Positions 51,686-61,028 of a stretch of 64,000 nt of DNA are shown here, piece by piece. Source of the DNA: Bradyrhizobium glycinis (GTDB lineage Bacteria > Pseudomonadota > Alphaproteobacteria > Rhizobiales > Xanthobacteraceae); assembly GCF_016031655.1 (NCBI RefSeq), contig NZ_JACCHQ010000001.1, forward strand, positions 434,001-498,000, read 5' to 3'. Made by a program: the position numbers and the translations under genes. Under the pieces are notes generated by a model. The model saw only the letters and a list, made by a program, of their open reading frames with translations, was not told where the DNA came from and made no database searches. How positions within the stretch are numbered: position 1 is the stretch's first letter; the number at the start of each line of letters is the position of its first letter.

Positions 51686-52660
51686 ATGGACCAGATGACG
51701 ACGATCCTTCAACCCGATGATACTATGATCCCCGGCGTGAGCGAGCCCGCCAAATCTCGTGCCACGCGGCGCGTCCGCGGCCTGTCGGACCGGACCATCG
51801 CTTGGCTGTTCGTTGCGCCGACGATCGCGCTGTTGCTGGCGATCAACATCTTTCCGCTGGTGTGGATGATCCGGTTGTCCTTCACCAGCCTCAACCTCAG
51901 CATGTCTTATCTGCCGCTGCGGTTCGTCGGGCTCGACAATTTCACCGACATCCTCACCGACGAGGACGTCTGGTTCCGGCTCCAGACCACGGCGCAATTC
52001 GTGATCTGGTCAGTGACGCTGCAGGTGATCATCGGGTTTGGCCTCGCGCTGCTGATCAACCGCCAGTTCCGCGGCCACAGCTTCTGGACCAGGATCATCC
52101 TGCTGCCGATGATGCTGTCGCCCGCGGTGGTCGGCAACTTCTGGACGCTGCTGTTGCAGCCGCAGATCGGTCCGTTCAACTACCTGATCAGCCTGTTCAC
52201 GGGTGTGCCGCCGAGTTCGTTCAGCATGACCGGCCAGGTCTCGCTCGCACCCTGGACCATCGTGCTCGTCGACACCTGGATGTGGGCGCCCTACGTCATG
52301 CTGATCTGCCTCGCCGGGCTTCGCTCCATTCCCGACTACATCTATGAGGCGGCCGAAGTCGATCGCGCCTCGGCCTGGCGGCAGTTCTGGTCGATCACGC
52401 TGCCGATGACGGTGCCGTTCCTGATGCTCGCGGTGCTGTTCCGCGCGATCGAGAACTTCAAGATGTTCGACATGGTGAATCTCCTGACGTCGGGAGGGCC
52501 GGGATCTACCACGGAGCTCGTATCGATCACGCTGAAGCGCGCGGCGTTCGAGAAATGGCGCACCGGCTATTCCTCCGCGCTCGCCATCATCCTGTTCGTC
52601 ACCGTGTTCGGTGCCGCCAACATTTATGTCAAAGCGCTCAACAAGGTGAAGCAACGATGA
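51686..52660 (+). CDS. Carbohydrate ABC transporter permease 1 (MalF/UgpA type)
   Basis: 324 residues. After a hydrophilic N-terminus of about 38 residues come six membrane segments, the first at WLFVAPTIALLLAINIFPLV. The EAA loop is YIYEAAEVDRASAWRQFWSI, ending in TLPMTVPF. A start at residue 4 (51695) is equally possible. It ends in an ATGA overlap with the second permease gene. Confidence 0.93.
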   Translation: MDQMTTILQPDDTMIPGVSEPAKSRATRRVRGLSDRTIAWLFVAPTIALLLAINIFPLVWMIRLSFTSLNLSMSYLPLRFVGLDNFTDILTDEDVWFRLQTTAQFVIWSVTLQVIIGFGLALLINRQFRGHSFWTRIILLPMMLSPAVVGNFWTLLLQPQIGPFNYLISLFTGVPPSSFSMTGQVSLAPWTIVLVDTWMWAPYVMLICLAGLRSIPDYIYEAAEVDRASAWRQFWSITLPMTVPFLMLAVLFRAIENFKMFDMVNLLTSGGPGSTTELVSITLKRAAFEKWRTGYSSALAIILFVTVFGAANIYVKALNKVKQR

Positions 52661-53619
52661 CCGCTGTCCTCACCAAGTCTTCCGCTCACTCCATCGTCGA
52701 AGCCTCGCCGCGCGCAAAGATTGTAGCTGGCGGTCTCGTCATCCTGTATGCGGTGATCACGATCCTGCCGCTGCTCTGGATCGTCGCCACCGCATTCAAG
52801 TCGCAGAGCGACGCCATCGCCTATCCACCCAAGGTGATCTTCGAGCCGACCCTCGAAGGCTACGTGAACCTCTTTACGGTGCGCACCCGCCAGACGCCGG
52901 ATTTCATCGCCAAGCTGCCGCCGCCGGAGACGTGGTACGACAAGCTCGTGCGACAGCGCGACATGGTCATTGCCGGACCGTCGAAGGTCGTGCCGCGCTT
53001 CGTCAACTCGCTGATCATCGGGTTCGGCTCGACCTTCCTGGCCGTCTTTCTCGGCACGCTCGCAGCCTACGCCTTCTCGCGCTTCCGCATTCCCCTGGCA
53101 GACGATCTCCTGTTCTTCATCCTGTCGACGCGCATGATGCCGCCCGTTGCCGTGGCGATCCCGATCTATCTGATGTACCGGCAGCTCAACCTGACCGACA
53201 CCAGGCTCGGAATGATCCTGCTCTATACCGCCGTGAACGTCTCGCTCGCGGTCTGGCTGCTCAAGGGGTTCATCGACGAGATCCCGCGCGAATACGAGGA
53301 GGCCGCCCTTGTCGATGGCTATACGCGGCTGCAGGCGCTGCGCAAGGTCGTATTGCCGCAGGCCGTCACGGGAATTGCGGCAACCGCAATCTTCTGTCTG
53401 ATCTTCTCGTGGAACGAGTATGCTTTCGCAGTTCTCCTGACGAGCGGCGAGGCGCAGACCATGCCGCCCTTCATTCCCTTCATCATCGGCGAGGGCGGGC
53501 AAGACTGGCCGGCGGTTGCTGCGGCGACCACGCTGTTCGTCATACCGATCGTCTTGTTCACCGTGCTGTTGCGCAAGCATCTATTGCGCGGCATCACCTT
53601 CGGAGCTGTGCGCAAATGA
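52657..53619 (+). CDS. Carbohydrate ABC transporter permease 2 (MalG/UgpE type)
   Basis: 320 residues from the ATG of the ATGA overlap. First membrane segment VAGGLVILYAVITILPLLWI, EAA loop EYEEAALVDGYTRLQALRKV with VLPQAVTG after it, last segment near LFVIPIVLFTVLL. There is a long periplasmic loop around residues 65-105 (TRQTPDFIAKLPPPETWYD). It pairs with permease 1 and starts the chain of coupled genes that continues with the 66-residue membrane protein. Confidence 0.93.
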   Translation: MTAVLTKSSAHSIVEASPRAKIVAGGLVILYAVITILPLLWIVATAFKSQSDAIAYPPKVIFEPTLEGYVNLFTVRTRQTPDFIAKLPPPETWYDKLVRQRDMVIAGPSKVVPRFVNSLIIGFGSTFLAVFLGTLAAYAFSRFRIPLADDLLFFILSTRMMPPVAVAIPIYLMYRQLNLTDTRLGMILLYTAVNVSLAVWLLKGFIDEIPREYEEAALVDGYTRLQALRKVVLPQAVTGIAATAIFCLIFSWNEYAFAVLLTSGEAQTMPPFIPFIIGEGGQDWPAVAAATTLFVIPIVLFTVLLRKHLLRGITFGAVRK

Positions 53620-53816
53620 GCGGTTCTGCGGTTGCCAAAAGCGGAATGTGTCGCTGGTTCCTTCGTGGGCCTTGGGAGGCCGGCGCGATGACCCTGATCG
53701 GGGGCGGCATCATCATGCTGGTGCAGCCGTGGTCGATCGATCTGTACAGCTATTCCTTCGTGACGATCCTCGCCGGCACGGTTGGCTATGTCATCGTCAG
53801 CCATTTTCCGGAATAG
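53616..53816 (+). CDS. Small two-segment membrane protein of the ABC operon
   Basis: 66 residues, starting in an ATGA overlap with permease 2 and ending 10 bases before the first ATPase gene. Two hydrophobic stretches are seen: AMTLIGGGIIMLVQPW and FVTILAGTVGYVIV. The overlap and its place between permease and ATPase genes argue that it is real. Rhizobial glycerol importers (glpVSTPQU) also carry a small membrane protein gene, but I see no direct sequence match. It may be an accessory subunit of the importer. Confidence 0.7.
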   Translation: MSGSAVAKSGMCRWFLRGPWEAGAMTLIGGGIIMLVQPWSIDLYSYSFVTILAGTVGYVIVSHFPE

Positions 53817-53826
53817 GGCGGCAGCT

Positions 53827-54916
53827 ATGGCACAAATCCGCGTCGAAAACTTGCGCAAGTCGTTCGATCAGTTCACGGCCGTCGAAGGCTCGAACTTCAC
53901 CATCGACGACGGCGCCTTCTTTGCGCTGCTCGGCCCGTCGGGCTGCGGCAAGACCACCACGTTGCGCATGATCGCCGGCCTCGAGTTGCCGACCGATGGA
54001 AAGATCATGCTCAACGGCGAGGACGTGACGTTCCGGCGCGCCGCCGCGCGCGACATCGCCTTCGTCTTCCAGCTCTTCGCGCTCTATCCGCACATGAACG
54101 TCGCCGAAAACATCGGCTTTCCGCTGAAGTGCCAGGGCATGGCGAGGCGCGAGATTCGCGAGTGCGTGCAGGAGACGGCGCGGCTTTTGCGGATCGAGCA
54201 TCTCTTGTCGAGCAAGACGTCAAAGCTGTCGGGTGGCGACCGGCAGCGGGTCGCGCTGGGGCGTGCCATGGTCAGGCGGCCGAAGGCTTTTCTGATGGAC
54301 GAGCCGCTCGGGGCGCTCGACGCCGAGTTTCGGCATCTGATGTGCGGCGAGCTCCGTGACCTCCATGATCGCATCGGTGCAACTACGGTCTACGTGACGC
54401 ACGACCAGCTCGAGGCGATGTCGATGGCGGATCGGATCGCGGTCATGAATAAGGGGTGCATCGAACAGATCGGCTCGCCGCAAGAGGTCTATGACCGGCC
54501 CGCCAGCATGTTCGTAGCCGATTTCATCGGCTCGCCCCCGATGAATTTCCTCCGGTTTGAAAGCGGCCTGCGGTCGGGGGATCGGGCTGTCGCCTTCCAT
54601 AGCGTCAGCGTCGAAGTCCCAGAGATCCGCGAGGATCGTGCGAGCGCACCGCTGGCGCTCGGGATACGTCCGGAGCACATTCGCTTTGCCGACGCGGCAC
54701 CCGTCCGCGGCGAGGTGTTCGGCGCCGAATATCTCGGCACCACGCAGATCGTCACCGTCGACACGGCGCATGGACGCGTCGCGGCGCGGCTGCCCTCCAG
54801 CGCGTCGGTGCGGATCGGCGAGACGGTAGGTCTTGAATTCCACTCCGAGAGGCTCGCGCTGTTCGATGTCGGCAGCGGTTTGGCTATTCGGACCGCCAAT
54901 GAACGGAGCGCGCGCC

Positions 54917-54924
<8 letters not shown>
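53827..54924 (+). CDS. Carbohydrate ABC transporter ATP-binding protein 1
   Basis: 365 residues from ATG 53827. Walker A GPSGCGKTTTLRM, Q-loop VFQLFALYPHM, signature LSGGDRQRVALGRAM with Asp for the usual Gln, Walker B FLMDEPLGALDAE, H-loop VTHDQLEAM. A C-terminal TOBE-type domain covers about residues 240-365 (LGIRPEHIRF). Two different ATPase genes in one operon point to a heterodimeric motor, as in rhizobial GlpS/GlpT. It overlaps the next ATPase gene by eight bases if that starts at GTG 54917. Confidence 0.93.
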
Positions 54925-55942
<1,018 letters not shown>

Positions 55943-55954
55943 AGGATCAACTCG

Positions 55955-56578
55955 ATGTCGCTACAACCCGAGACGATCAAGACCCTGGTCAAGGTGGCCG
56001 CAGAGCAGGTCATCGCGAGCGCGCCGGAACTCACGACCCTGGATCAGGCGATCGGCGACGGTGACCATGGGACAAATATGAAGCGCGGTTTCGAGGCAGT
56101 GCTCGGCAAGCTTGATGCCATCTCGGCGCAACCGCTGGACGAGGCGCTGAAGATGATCGGCAAGACCCTGGTGATGACCGTGGGAGGCGCCTCCGGGCCG
56201 CTTTACGGCAGTTTCTTTCTTGCCGCGGGCGAAGCGCTCTCGCATGACAGGCACTTGCCGGACGATCTTGCGGATGTCTTTGGTAGCGGCGTGAATGCGG
56301 TGAGCGCGCGGGGGCGCTCGCAGGCCGGCGAGAAGACAATGCTCGACGTGCTTGTTCCAGTCCTGGAAACGTTGAGGATGGCGGCCGGCCAACCGGATCT
56401 GATCGCGCGGGTCCGCACCACCGCGGCCGAAGCGGTCGAGCGGACCGCACCGATGCAGGCCACCAAGGGGCGAGCGTCGTTCCTCGGACCGCGCAGCGTC
56501 GGACATGTCGATCCCGGGGCACGTTCGAGCTGCGTACTCGTGCAGGCGGTCTGCGCGAGCTTGGAGGGACAACAATGA
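55955..56578 (+). CDS. dhaL: Dihydroxyacetone kinase subunit DhaL (ADP-binding)
   Basis: 207 residues. The Mg-ADP ligands Asp30, Asp35 and Asp37 stand in LDQAIGDGDHGTNMKRGFEA, with VGGASGPLYGSFFLAAGEAL and GEKTMLDVL downstream, all DhaL hallmarks. In PTS-dependent kinases DhaL keeps its ADP bound, is re-phosphorylated by DhaM and passes the phosphate to the substrate on DhaK. It overlaps dhaM by four bases. The dhaK gene lies 2.8 kb further on in the same operon. Confidence 0.93.
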   Translation: MSLQPETIKTLVKVAAEQVIASAPELTTLDQAIGDGDHGTNMKRGFEAVLGKLDAISAQPLDEALKMIGKTLVMTVGGASGPLYGSFFLAAGEALSHDRHLPDDLADVFGSGVNAVSARGRSQAGEKTMLDVLVPVLETLRMAAGQPDLIARVRTTAAEAVERTAPMQATKGRASFLGPRSVGHVDPGARSSCVLVQAVCASLEGQQ

Positions 56579-56967
56579 CCGACACTGTGGGTATCGTGAT
56601 CGTCTCGCATTCAAAGGATATCGCCAAGGGCACCGCCGACATGGTGCGGCAGATGGTCGGCAGCGAGGTCAAGGTGGCCTTCTGTGGCGGCAATCCGGAC
56701 GGCGGATTGGGCACCAGCGTCTCCCTGATCATCGACGCCATCAATAATGCCTGGTCCACAAAGGGCGTCGCGATCCTCGTCGATCTTGGCGGCGCCGAAA
56801 CCAACAGCGAGATGGCGGTCGAAATGCTGGAGCCCGCACGGCGCGATCTCGTTGTCGTATGCAACGCGCCGATCGTGGAGGGCGCCGTGATGGCGGCGAC
56901 CGAGGCGGCAGGCGGCAGCTCGCTGGCCCAGGTGAAGGCCGTGGCCGAGGAACTCTCTGCCGACTGA
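56575..56967 (+). CDS. dhaM: DhaM, EIIA-Man-like domain as a stand-alone protein
   Basis: 130 residues. The phosphorylated His is His12 in GIVIVSHSKDIAKG; GILVDLGGAETNSEM-like VAILVDLGGAETNSE marks the fold. In Escherichia coli DhaM is a fusion of IIA, HPr and a shortened Enzyme I. Here the IIA unit stands alone and the next two genes supply HPr and Enzyme I in the same order. It takes phosphate from HPr and gives it to DhaL. Confidence 0.92.
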   Translation: MTDTVGIVIVSHSKDIAKGTADMVRQMVGSEVKVAFCGGNPDGGLGTSVSLIIDAINNAWSTKGVAILVDLGGAETNSEMAVEMLEPARRDLVVVCNAPIVEGAVMAATEAAGGSSLAQVKAVAEELSAD

Positions 56968-56992
56968 GATGCCGGCGAAGCGATGACGGAAT

Positions 56993-57301
56993 ATGACGAT
57001 GCTGGATAAAGCGGACGAACAGATCTTCAACGGCAGTGTGCGGCTGGTGCACGCGGTCGGCATGCATGCGCGCCCGGCGGTCAAGCTGACCAAGCTCGCC
57101 AAGAGGTTCCAGGCGCACATTTCGGTCCGGGTCGCGGGTGCTCCGGATTGGATCAATGCCAAGAGCGTGGCCAAAATCATGGCGATGCGCGCGGCGCACG
57201 GCAGCACGATCGAGATCAAGGCTTCCGGCAGCGATGCAGAGGCTGCGGTCGAGGCGCTGGTCAACCTGATCGCAACCGACTTTTCCGACGAGGCGTCATA
57301 G
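56993..57301 (+). CDS. HPr-family phosphocarrier protein
   Basis: 102 residues; a start at 56999 is also possible. The phospho-His is His25 in AVGMHARPAVKLTKLA. The Ser-46 region reads INAKSVAKIMAMRA, so a serine equivalent to the regulatory site region is there (NAKS). C-terminal EAAVEALVNLIATDF is typical. It shuttles phosphate from the Enzyme I encoded just downstream to DhaM. It is separate from the PTS-Ntr system of rhizobia. Confidence 0.92.
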   Translation: MTMLDKADEQIFNGSVRLVHAVGMHARPAVKLTKLAKRFQAHISVRVAGAPDWINAKSVAKIMAMRAAHGSTIEIKASGSDAEAAVEALVNLIATDFSDEAS

Positions 57302-57302
57302 C

Positions 57303-58922
57303 ATGCAGGGCGGCGCTAACGGACTGGCCTACCGCGGCAGGACCGCCTCGATTGGCTTTGCCCATGGTCCGTTCGTCCGGGTCGACGCTGATGCCGGTGG
57401 CGAGCGTGTCGCGGGTAACCTGGCTGAAGAAGCGCTTGCTCTTCGTGCTGCGATTGAGACGGCAAGCGGGCAGATCGCTGATTTGGCCGGGGTCGCCGGC
57501 GGCGAAGCCGCGCAGATTCTCGAATTCCAAGTCGCGCTCCTGGACGACGAGGATTTCATCGAGACCATTTTCGCATCCATCGGCGAGGGAAATGCGGCGG
57601 ATGTCGCCTGGCGTTCGGCGCTCGACGCGCAGATCGCGGACTACAATTCGGCAGAGGACGAATATCTCAAGGCGCGCTCTTCCGACCTCGCTGACCTCCG
57701 CGACCGCGTGATCAATGTCCTGCGCGGAGGCGCGGGCCTGCCCCTGAAGGTTCCGGGCGGTGCGATCGTTTGCGCCGATGATCTTCCGCCCTCGCGATTT
57801 CTGGAGATCGACTGGTCCGACGGCGGCGGTCTGGCGCTCTTGCGCGGCAGTCCCACGAGCCACGTCGCCATGCTGGCCCGTGCGCGTGGCATTCCCATGG
57901 TCGTGCAGCTCGGCGCCATCCCTCACGCCGGAACCATGGCGCTGCTCGACGGCGAAGGGGCGACCCTTGAGCTTGATCCCAGTGGCGAGCAGCTCCGCCT
58001 GTTCGAGAAGCGGCGGGAGATGCACCGCAAGAGCAGGGCGTCGGCCCGAGCGATCCTGCGGCGGCCGACGGCGTTCTGGCGCGGCGAGCGGATTAAGCTC
58101 TTGATCAACATCCAGCGCGTCGAGGATCTCGACCACGCCGATGCGCAATATGCCGACGGCATCGGGTTGATGAGAACCGAGTTCCTGCTCAGCGAGCGGG
58201 GCGGCCTGCCTGACGAGGAGACGCAGTTTCGAGCCTATGATGCCGTCATGCGCTGGGCCGGTCCGCGCCCAGTGACGATTCGCACTTTCGATGCCGGCGG
58301 CGACAAGCCGGTGGCGGGATTCACGATCGAAGGCGAGGCCAATCCCTTCCTCGGGCTCCGCGGCTTGCGGCTCTGCCTGGCTCGCCCCGAGATCTTCGCG
58401 GTCCAGCTCCGCGCCCTGGCGCGCGCGGCCGTGCGCGGCAACCTCAAGGTCATGTTCCCGATGGTCACCTCGGCGGACGAGCTGGAGGCCGGGCGGAAGC
58501 TGTTTGCTGACATCGTGCAGCGCTTGCGGGCCGAGGGCATAGCCGCAATGCTGCCCGAGTTGGGAATCATGGTCGAGGTCCCCGCAGCGGCCCTGGCGAT
58601 TGCGACGTTCAAGGCAGCCTTCTTCTCGATCGGCTCGAACGACCTGGCGCAATATGTCCTGGCCTGCGATCGTTCGAACGGAGCTCTGGCCCCCTTGATG
58701 GATCCTCTGCATCCGGCTGTGCTCGAATTGATCGCGCGGACCGCCGAGCATGGCCGGCGCGCCGGCCCCAGCGTCAGCCTGTGCGGCGACATGGCCAGCG
58801 ATCCGCGCTGCGTCCCTGCGCTCCTGAACTGCGGCCTGCGCGAGCTGTCCGTGAACGCCGCGGCGCTTGCGCAGATCAAGCAGACCATCGACCGGTTGAG
58901 CAGTGGAGGCGCACTTGGCTGA
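57303..58922 (+). CDS. PTS Enzyme I (PEP-protein phosphotransferase)
   Basis: 539 residues. The phospho-His is His187 in GSPTSHVAMLARARGIP. The PEP-binding C-terminal barrel is complete: GIGLMRTEFLLSERG, TIRTFDAGGDKP, IGSNDLAQYVLACDR and the active-site Cys in SLCGDMASDP. There is no GAF domain, so it is not PtsP. It starts one base after the HPr stop codon (TAGCATG). Its full length contrasts with the cut-down Enzyme I part of E. coli DhaM, so this phosphorelay can run on its own from PEP. Confidence 0.93.
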   Translation: MQGGANGLAYRGRTASIGFAHGPFVRVDADAGGERVAGNLAEEALALRAAIETASGQIADLAGVAGGEAAQILEFQVALLDDEDFIETIFASIGEGNAADVAWRSALDAQIADYNSAEDEYLKARSSDLADLRDRVINVLRGGAGLPLKVPGGAIVCADDLPPSRFLEIDWSDGGGLALLRGSPTSHVAMLARARGIPMVVQLGAIPHAGTMALLDGEGATLELDPSGEQLRLFEKRREMHRKSRASARAILRRPTAFWRGERIKLLINIQRVEDLDHADAQYADGIGLMRTEFLLSERGGLPDEETQFRAYDAVMRWAGPRPVTIRTFDAGGDKPVAGFTIEGEANPFLGLRGLRLCLARPEIFAVQLRALARAAVRGNLKVMFPMVTSADELEAGRKLFADIVQRLRAEGIAAMLPELGIMVEVPAAALAIATFKAAFFSIGSNDLAQYVLACDRSNGALAPLMDPLHPAVLELIARTAEHGRRAGPSVSLCGDMASDPRCVPALLNCGLRELSVNAAALAQIKQTIDRLSSGGALG

Positions 58923-59337
58923 CACGGCGATCGAAGAGCCGGCCGAGGCCGGCGCTGTCGCGGTCTACAAGCGCATCTTCAAGGAGGTGCTGGAGAGCCG
59001 TCCGTCGGGCATGCGGCTACGCCTTGCACACGCGATGGGGAAGAACCGCAGCTTCGTCAGCCAGATCAGCAATCCGGCCTATCCAGTGCCGATCCCCGTG
59101 CAGCATCTCAACACGATCTTCGATGTCTGCCATTTCCCGCCGCCGGCCAAGGCCGCCTTCCTGCGCGCCTATGCGCGCGCGCACCCGCGCCGGATCGGGC
59201 GGCTGACAGAAGGCTCGCATGAACGGACTTTGACGCTGCATTTGCCGGACCTCGGCAGTGCCAAGCAGAACGCCGAGCTGGACGCGCTGCTGCAGGAGTT
59301 CGCGCGGCGTCTCGTTGCCATCATGCGAGAAAAATAG
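58915..59337 (+). CDS. Small helix-turn-helix-type protein, putative regulator of the Dha operon
   Basis: 140 residues from TTG 58915, chosen because GGAGG at 58905-58909 lies five bases before it; GTG 58903 would add four residues. The middle part MRLRLAHAMGKNRSFVSQIS looks like an XRE-type helix-turn-helix (helix, GKNRS turn, recognition helix). The C-terminal part is helical (NAELDALLQEFARRLVAIMR). It overlaps the Enzyme I gene by eight bases and precedes dhaK by 36. It might sense flux through the phosphorelay; this is inference. Confidence 0.65.
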   Translation: MADTAIEEPAEAGAVAVYKRIFKEVLESRPSGMRLRLAHAMGKNRSFVSQISNPAYPVPIPVQHLNTIFDVCHFPPPAKAAFLRAYARAHPRRIGRLTEGSHERTLTLHLPDLGSAKQNAELDALLQEFARRLVAIMREK

Positions 59338-59373
59338 CCGCGAGGCGCAAAGGGACGGAGGGGGGAGGAGACA

Positions 59374-60357
59374 ATGAAAAAGTTCATCAACTCGGTCGAC
59401 GGCGTGCTCGCGGAGAGCCTGGACGGCTTTGCGGCTGCGCATGCAGATCTCGTGACGCTCGGGGCGCGGCGCAAATTCGTGAGGCGCCGCGACCTCAATC
59501 CGCGCAAGGTCGCCCTCGTTTCGGGCGGAGGCAGCGGGCATGAGCCGCTGCATGCGGGCTTCGTCGGCTACGGCATGCTGGATGCGGCCTGCCCGGGACA
59601 GGTCTTCACCTCCCCGACGCCGGATCAGATCGTGGAGGCGGCGCAAGGCGTCGCCGGAGACGCCGGCGTGCTCTTCATCGTGAAGAACTACGCGGGCGAT
59701 CGCATGAACTTCGAGATGGCGGCCGAGATTGCCGAGGGCCGCACGGCGACCATCGTCACGGATGACGACGTCGCGGTCGAGAATTCGATCCACAGCATCG
59801 GCCGCCGCGGCGTGGCCGGCACCCTGATCGTCGAGAAGATCGTCGGCGCGGCCGCCGAGACGGGCGCCGACCTCAAGACCTGCGTTGCACTCGGCGAGCG
59901 CGTCAATACGTGCACGCGCTCGATGGGCGTGGCGCTGACGAGCTGCACGGTGCCGGCCGCGGGCACGCCAACCTTTTCGCTTGGCGAGGACGAGATGGAG
60001 ATGGGCGTCGGTATTCACGGCGAACCGGGACGCCGCCGCGTCAAGCTGGAGCGGGCTGATGCGATCGCGGAGGAGATGACGACGGCCATCACACAGGATC
60101 TCGACGCGCGCGACGGGGCCGAGGCGCTCCTGCTCGTCAATGGATTTGGCGGCACGCCCACAATCGAGCTCTACCTGATGTACAATGCGGCGCGTCGGAG
60201 GCTTGAGAAGCGCGGTTTGCGCATCGCTCGCTCGCTGGTCGGCAGCTTCGTAACCTCTCTGGACATGGCCGGGTGCTCGCTCACTGTCAGCCTGCTCGAT
60301 GCTGAGACAACCGCGCTGTGGGACCATCCCGTGCGCACGGCTGCGTTGAAATGGTGA
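59374..60357 (+). CDS. dhaK: Dihydroxyacetone kinase subunit DhaK (substrate-binding)
   Basis: 327 residues. His215 (GVGIHGEPG) would bind dihydroxyacetone covalently as a hemiaminal; His56 ([12 protein letters not shown]) and Asp110 ([12 protein letters not shown]) match the known substrate-contacting residues. ATG 59374 has GGGGGAGGAG upstream. It closes the island operon, after a gap of 36 bases, and is followed by a clear terminator. The DhaK homologue could act on another ketose-like substrate, since related kinases phosphorylate erythrulose and similar compounds. Confidence 0.93.
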   Translation: MKKFINSVDGVLAESLDGFAAAHADLVTLGARRKFVRRRDLNPRKVALVSGGGSGHEPLHAGFVGYGMLDAACPGQVFTSPTPDQIVEAAQGVAGDAGVLFIVKNYAGDRMNFEMAAEIAEGRTATIVTDDDVAVENSIHSIGRRGVAGTLIVEKIVGAAAETGADLKTCVALGERVNTCTRSMGVALTSCTVPAAGTPTFSLGEDEMEMGVGIHGEPGRRRVKLERADAIAEEMTTAITQDLDARDGAEALLLVNGFGGTPTIELYLMYNAARRRLEKRGLRIARSLVGSFVTSLDMAGCSLTVSLLDAETTALWDHPVRTAALKW

Positions 60358-60471
60358 AGGCGGCTGCGAACGGCTGCTGAGTTTTTCGATCGCGCTCCGG
60401 CGGATGATCGGCCGGGGGCCCCGCCTCACGCATGCATCGGGAGTTTTCCCGGTTCACCCTCCCTGAAACTT

Positions 60472-60499
60472 GCCGTGTCCTCGGACACGGCTTCTTTTA
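60472..60499 (+). terminator. Rho-independent terminator after dhaK
   Basis: GCCGTGTCC (60472-60480) and GGACACGGC (60483-60491) form a perfect nine-base stem, followed by TTCTTTTA. It lies 115 bases past the dhaK stop codon and would end the island operon transcript. Confidence 0.75.
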
Positions 60500-60847
60500 T
60501 GAGGCGTTAGGCGGCTATTTTCCTGTCCGTCCCAGGCGCCGGCTCGGACGAGCCCATTATGTGACGCCGTCGGATTGGCCGGGTGTGTGATCCAGGTTCA
60601 TCATGTCCGTCACGCTTTGTTGAGGCTTTTCCTCAATTGCGTGCACGTTGGGGTGCATGTGACTTACGCTCGCAGCGTTGGATCAACGTTGACTTCCTTG
60701 CCAAAGCCGATTCTTGGTTTCGGTTGAACGTGCGTCGTTCTTGGCGTTTTCTTTGTGTCGCTCGCGTTGCAACGAGAATGGAGAAAGAAATGGCTCCGGC
60801 GACAAGGCGGCCAATTTTCTGAGGCGACTGAATGGACGCCGCCGTCC

Positions 60848-60884
60848 GTGTGCACTCGGGTTTTCGTGTGCACTATGTGTGCAC
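60848..60884. repeat. GTGTGCAC repeats at the right end of the island (three copies)
   Basis: GTGTGCAC occurs at 60848-60855, 60866-60873 and 60877-60884. The last two are offset by 11 bases, exactly as the pair at 49471-49489. They lie about 180 bases before the shared ATGATGGA in dusA. Confidence 0.5.
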
Positions 60885-61028
60885 TTAGGATGCCGATTGC
60901 GCGTTTCGGCTTCCAACCGGGGGATAGGATCCCAGAAAGAAACACAATATATCAAGGCTCGGTCGCGCCGGATTTCCCATCGGACCAGTCCGCTATGGGA
61001 TTGGGTAGAGGCGGAATAGATTAACGAA

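Larger units (their letters stand above)
60358..61028. other. Right-end non-coding region of the island
   Basis: About 670 bases between dhaK and dusA. It contains the dhaK terminator (60472-60499), then some 350 bases with no gene I can recognise, then three GTGTGCAC repeats (60848-60884), then the leader of dusA. Short open frames here on both strands show no family pattern. Confidence 0.7.

Noticed and set aside
57261..58925. A 554-codon minus-strand frame opposite Enzyme I
   Set aside because: The sense strand encodes a complete Enzyme I with all motifs; the antisense translation has low-complexity Arg/Asp/Ala composition. Similar antisense frames at 3486-5024, 19640-21289 and 59017-60429 were rejected for the same reason.
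55955..60357. Assigning the phosphorelay to a general sugar PTS
   Set aside because: There is no EIIB/EIIC membrane permease; the IIA unit is of the mannose/DhaM type and DhaK and DhaL are present, so it is a kinase phosphorelay.
60583..61019. Overlapping small frames before dusA
   Set aside because: They cover the GTGTGCAC repeats and the dusA leader, have no family pattern and no consistent ribosome sites.
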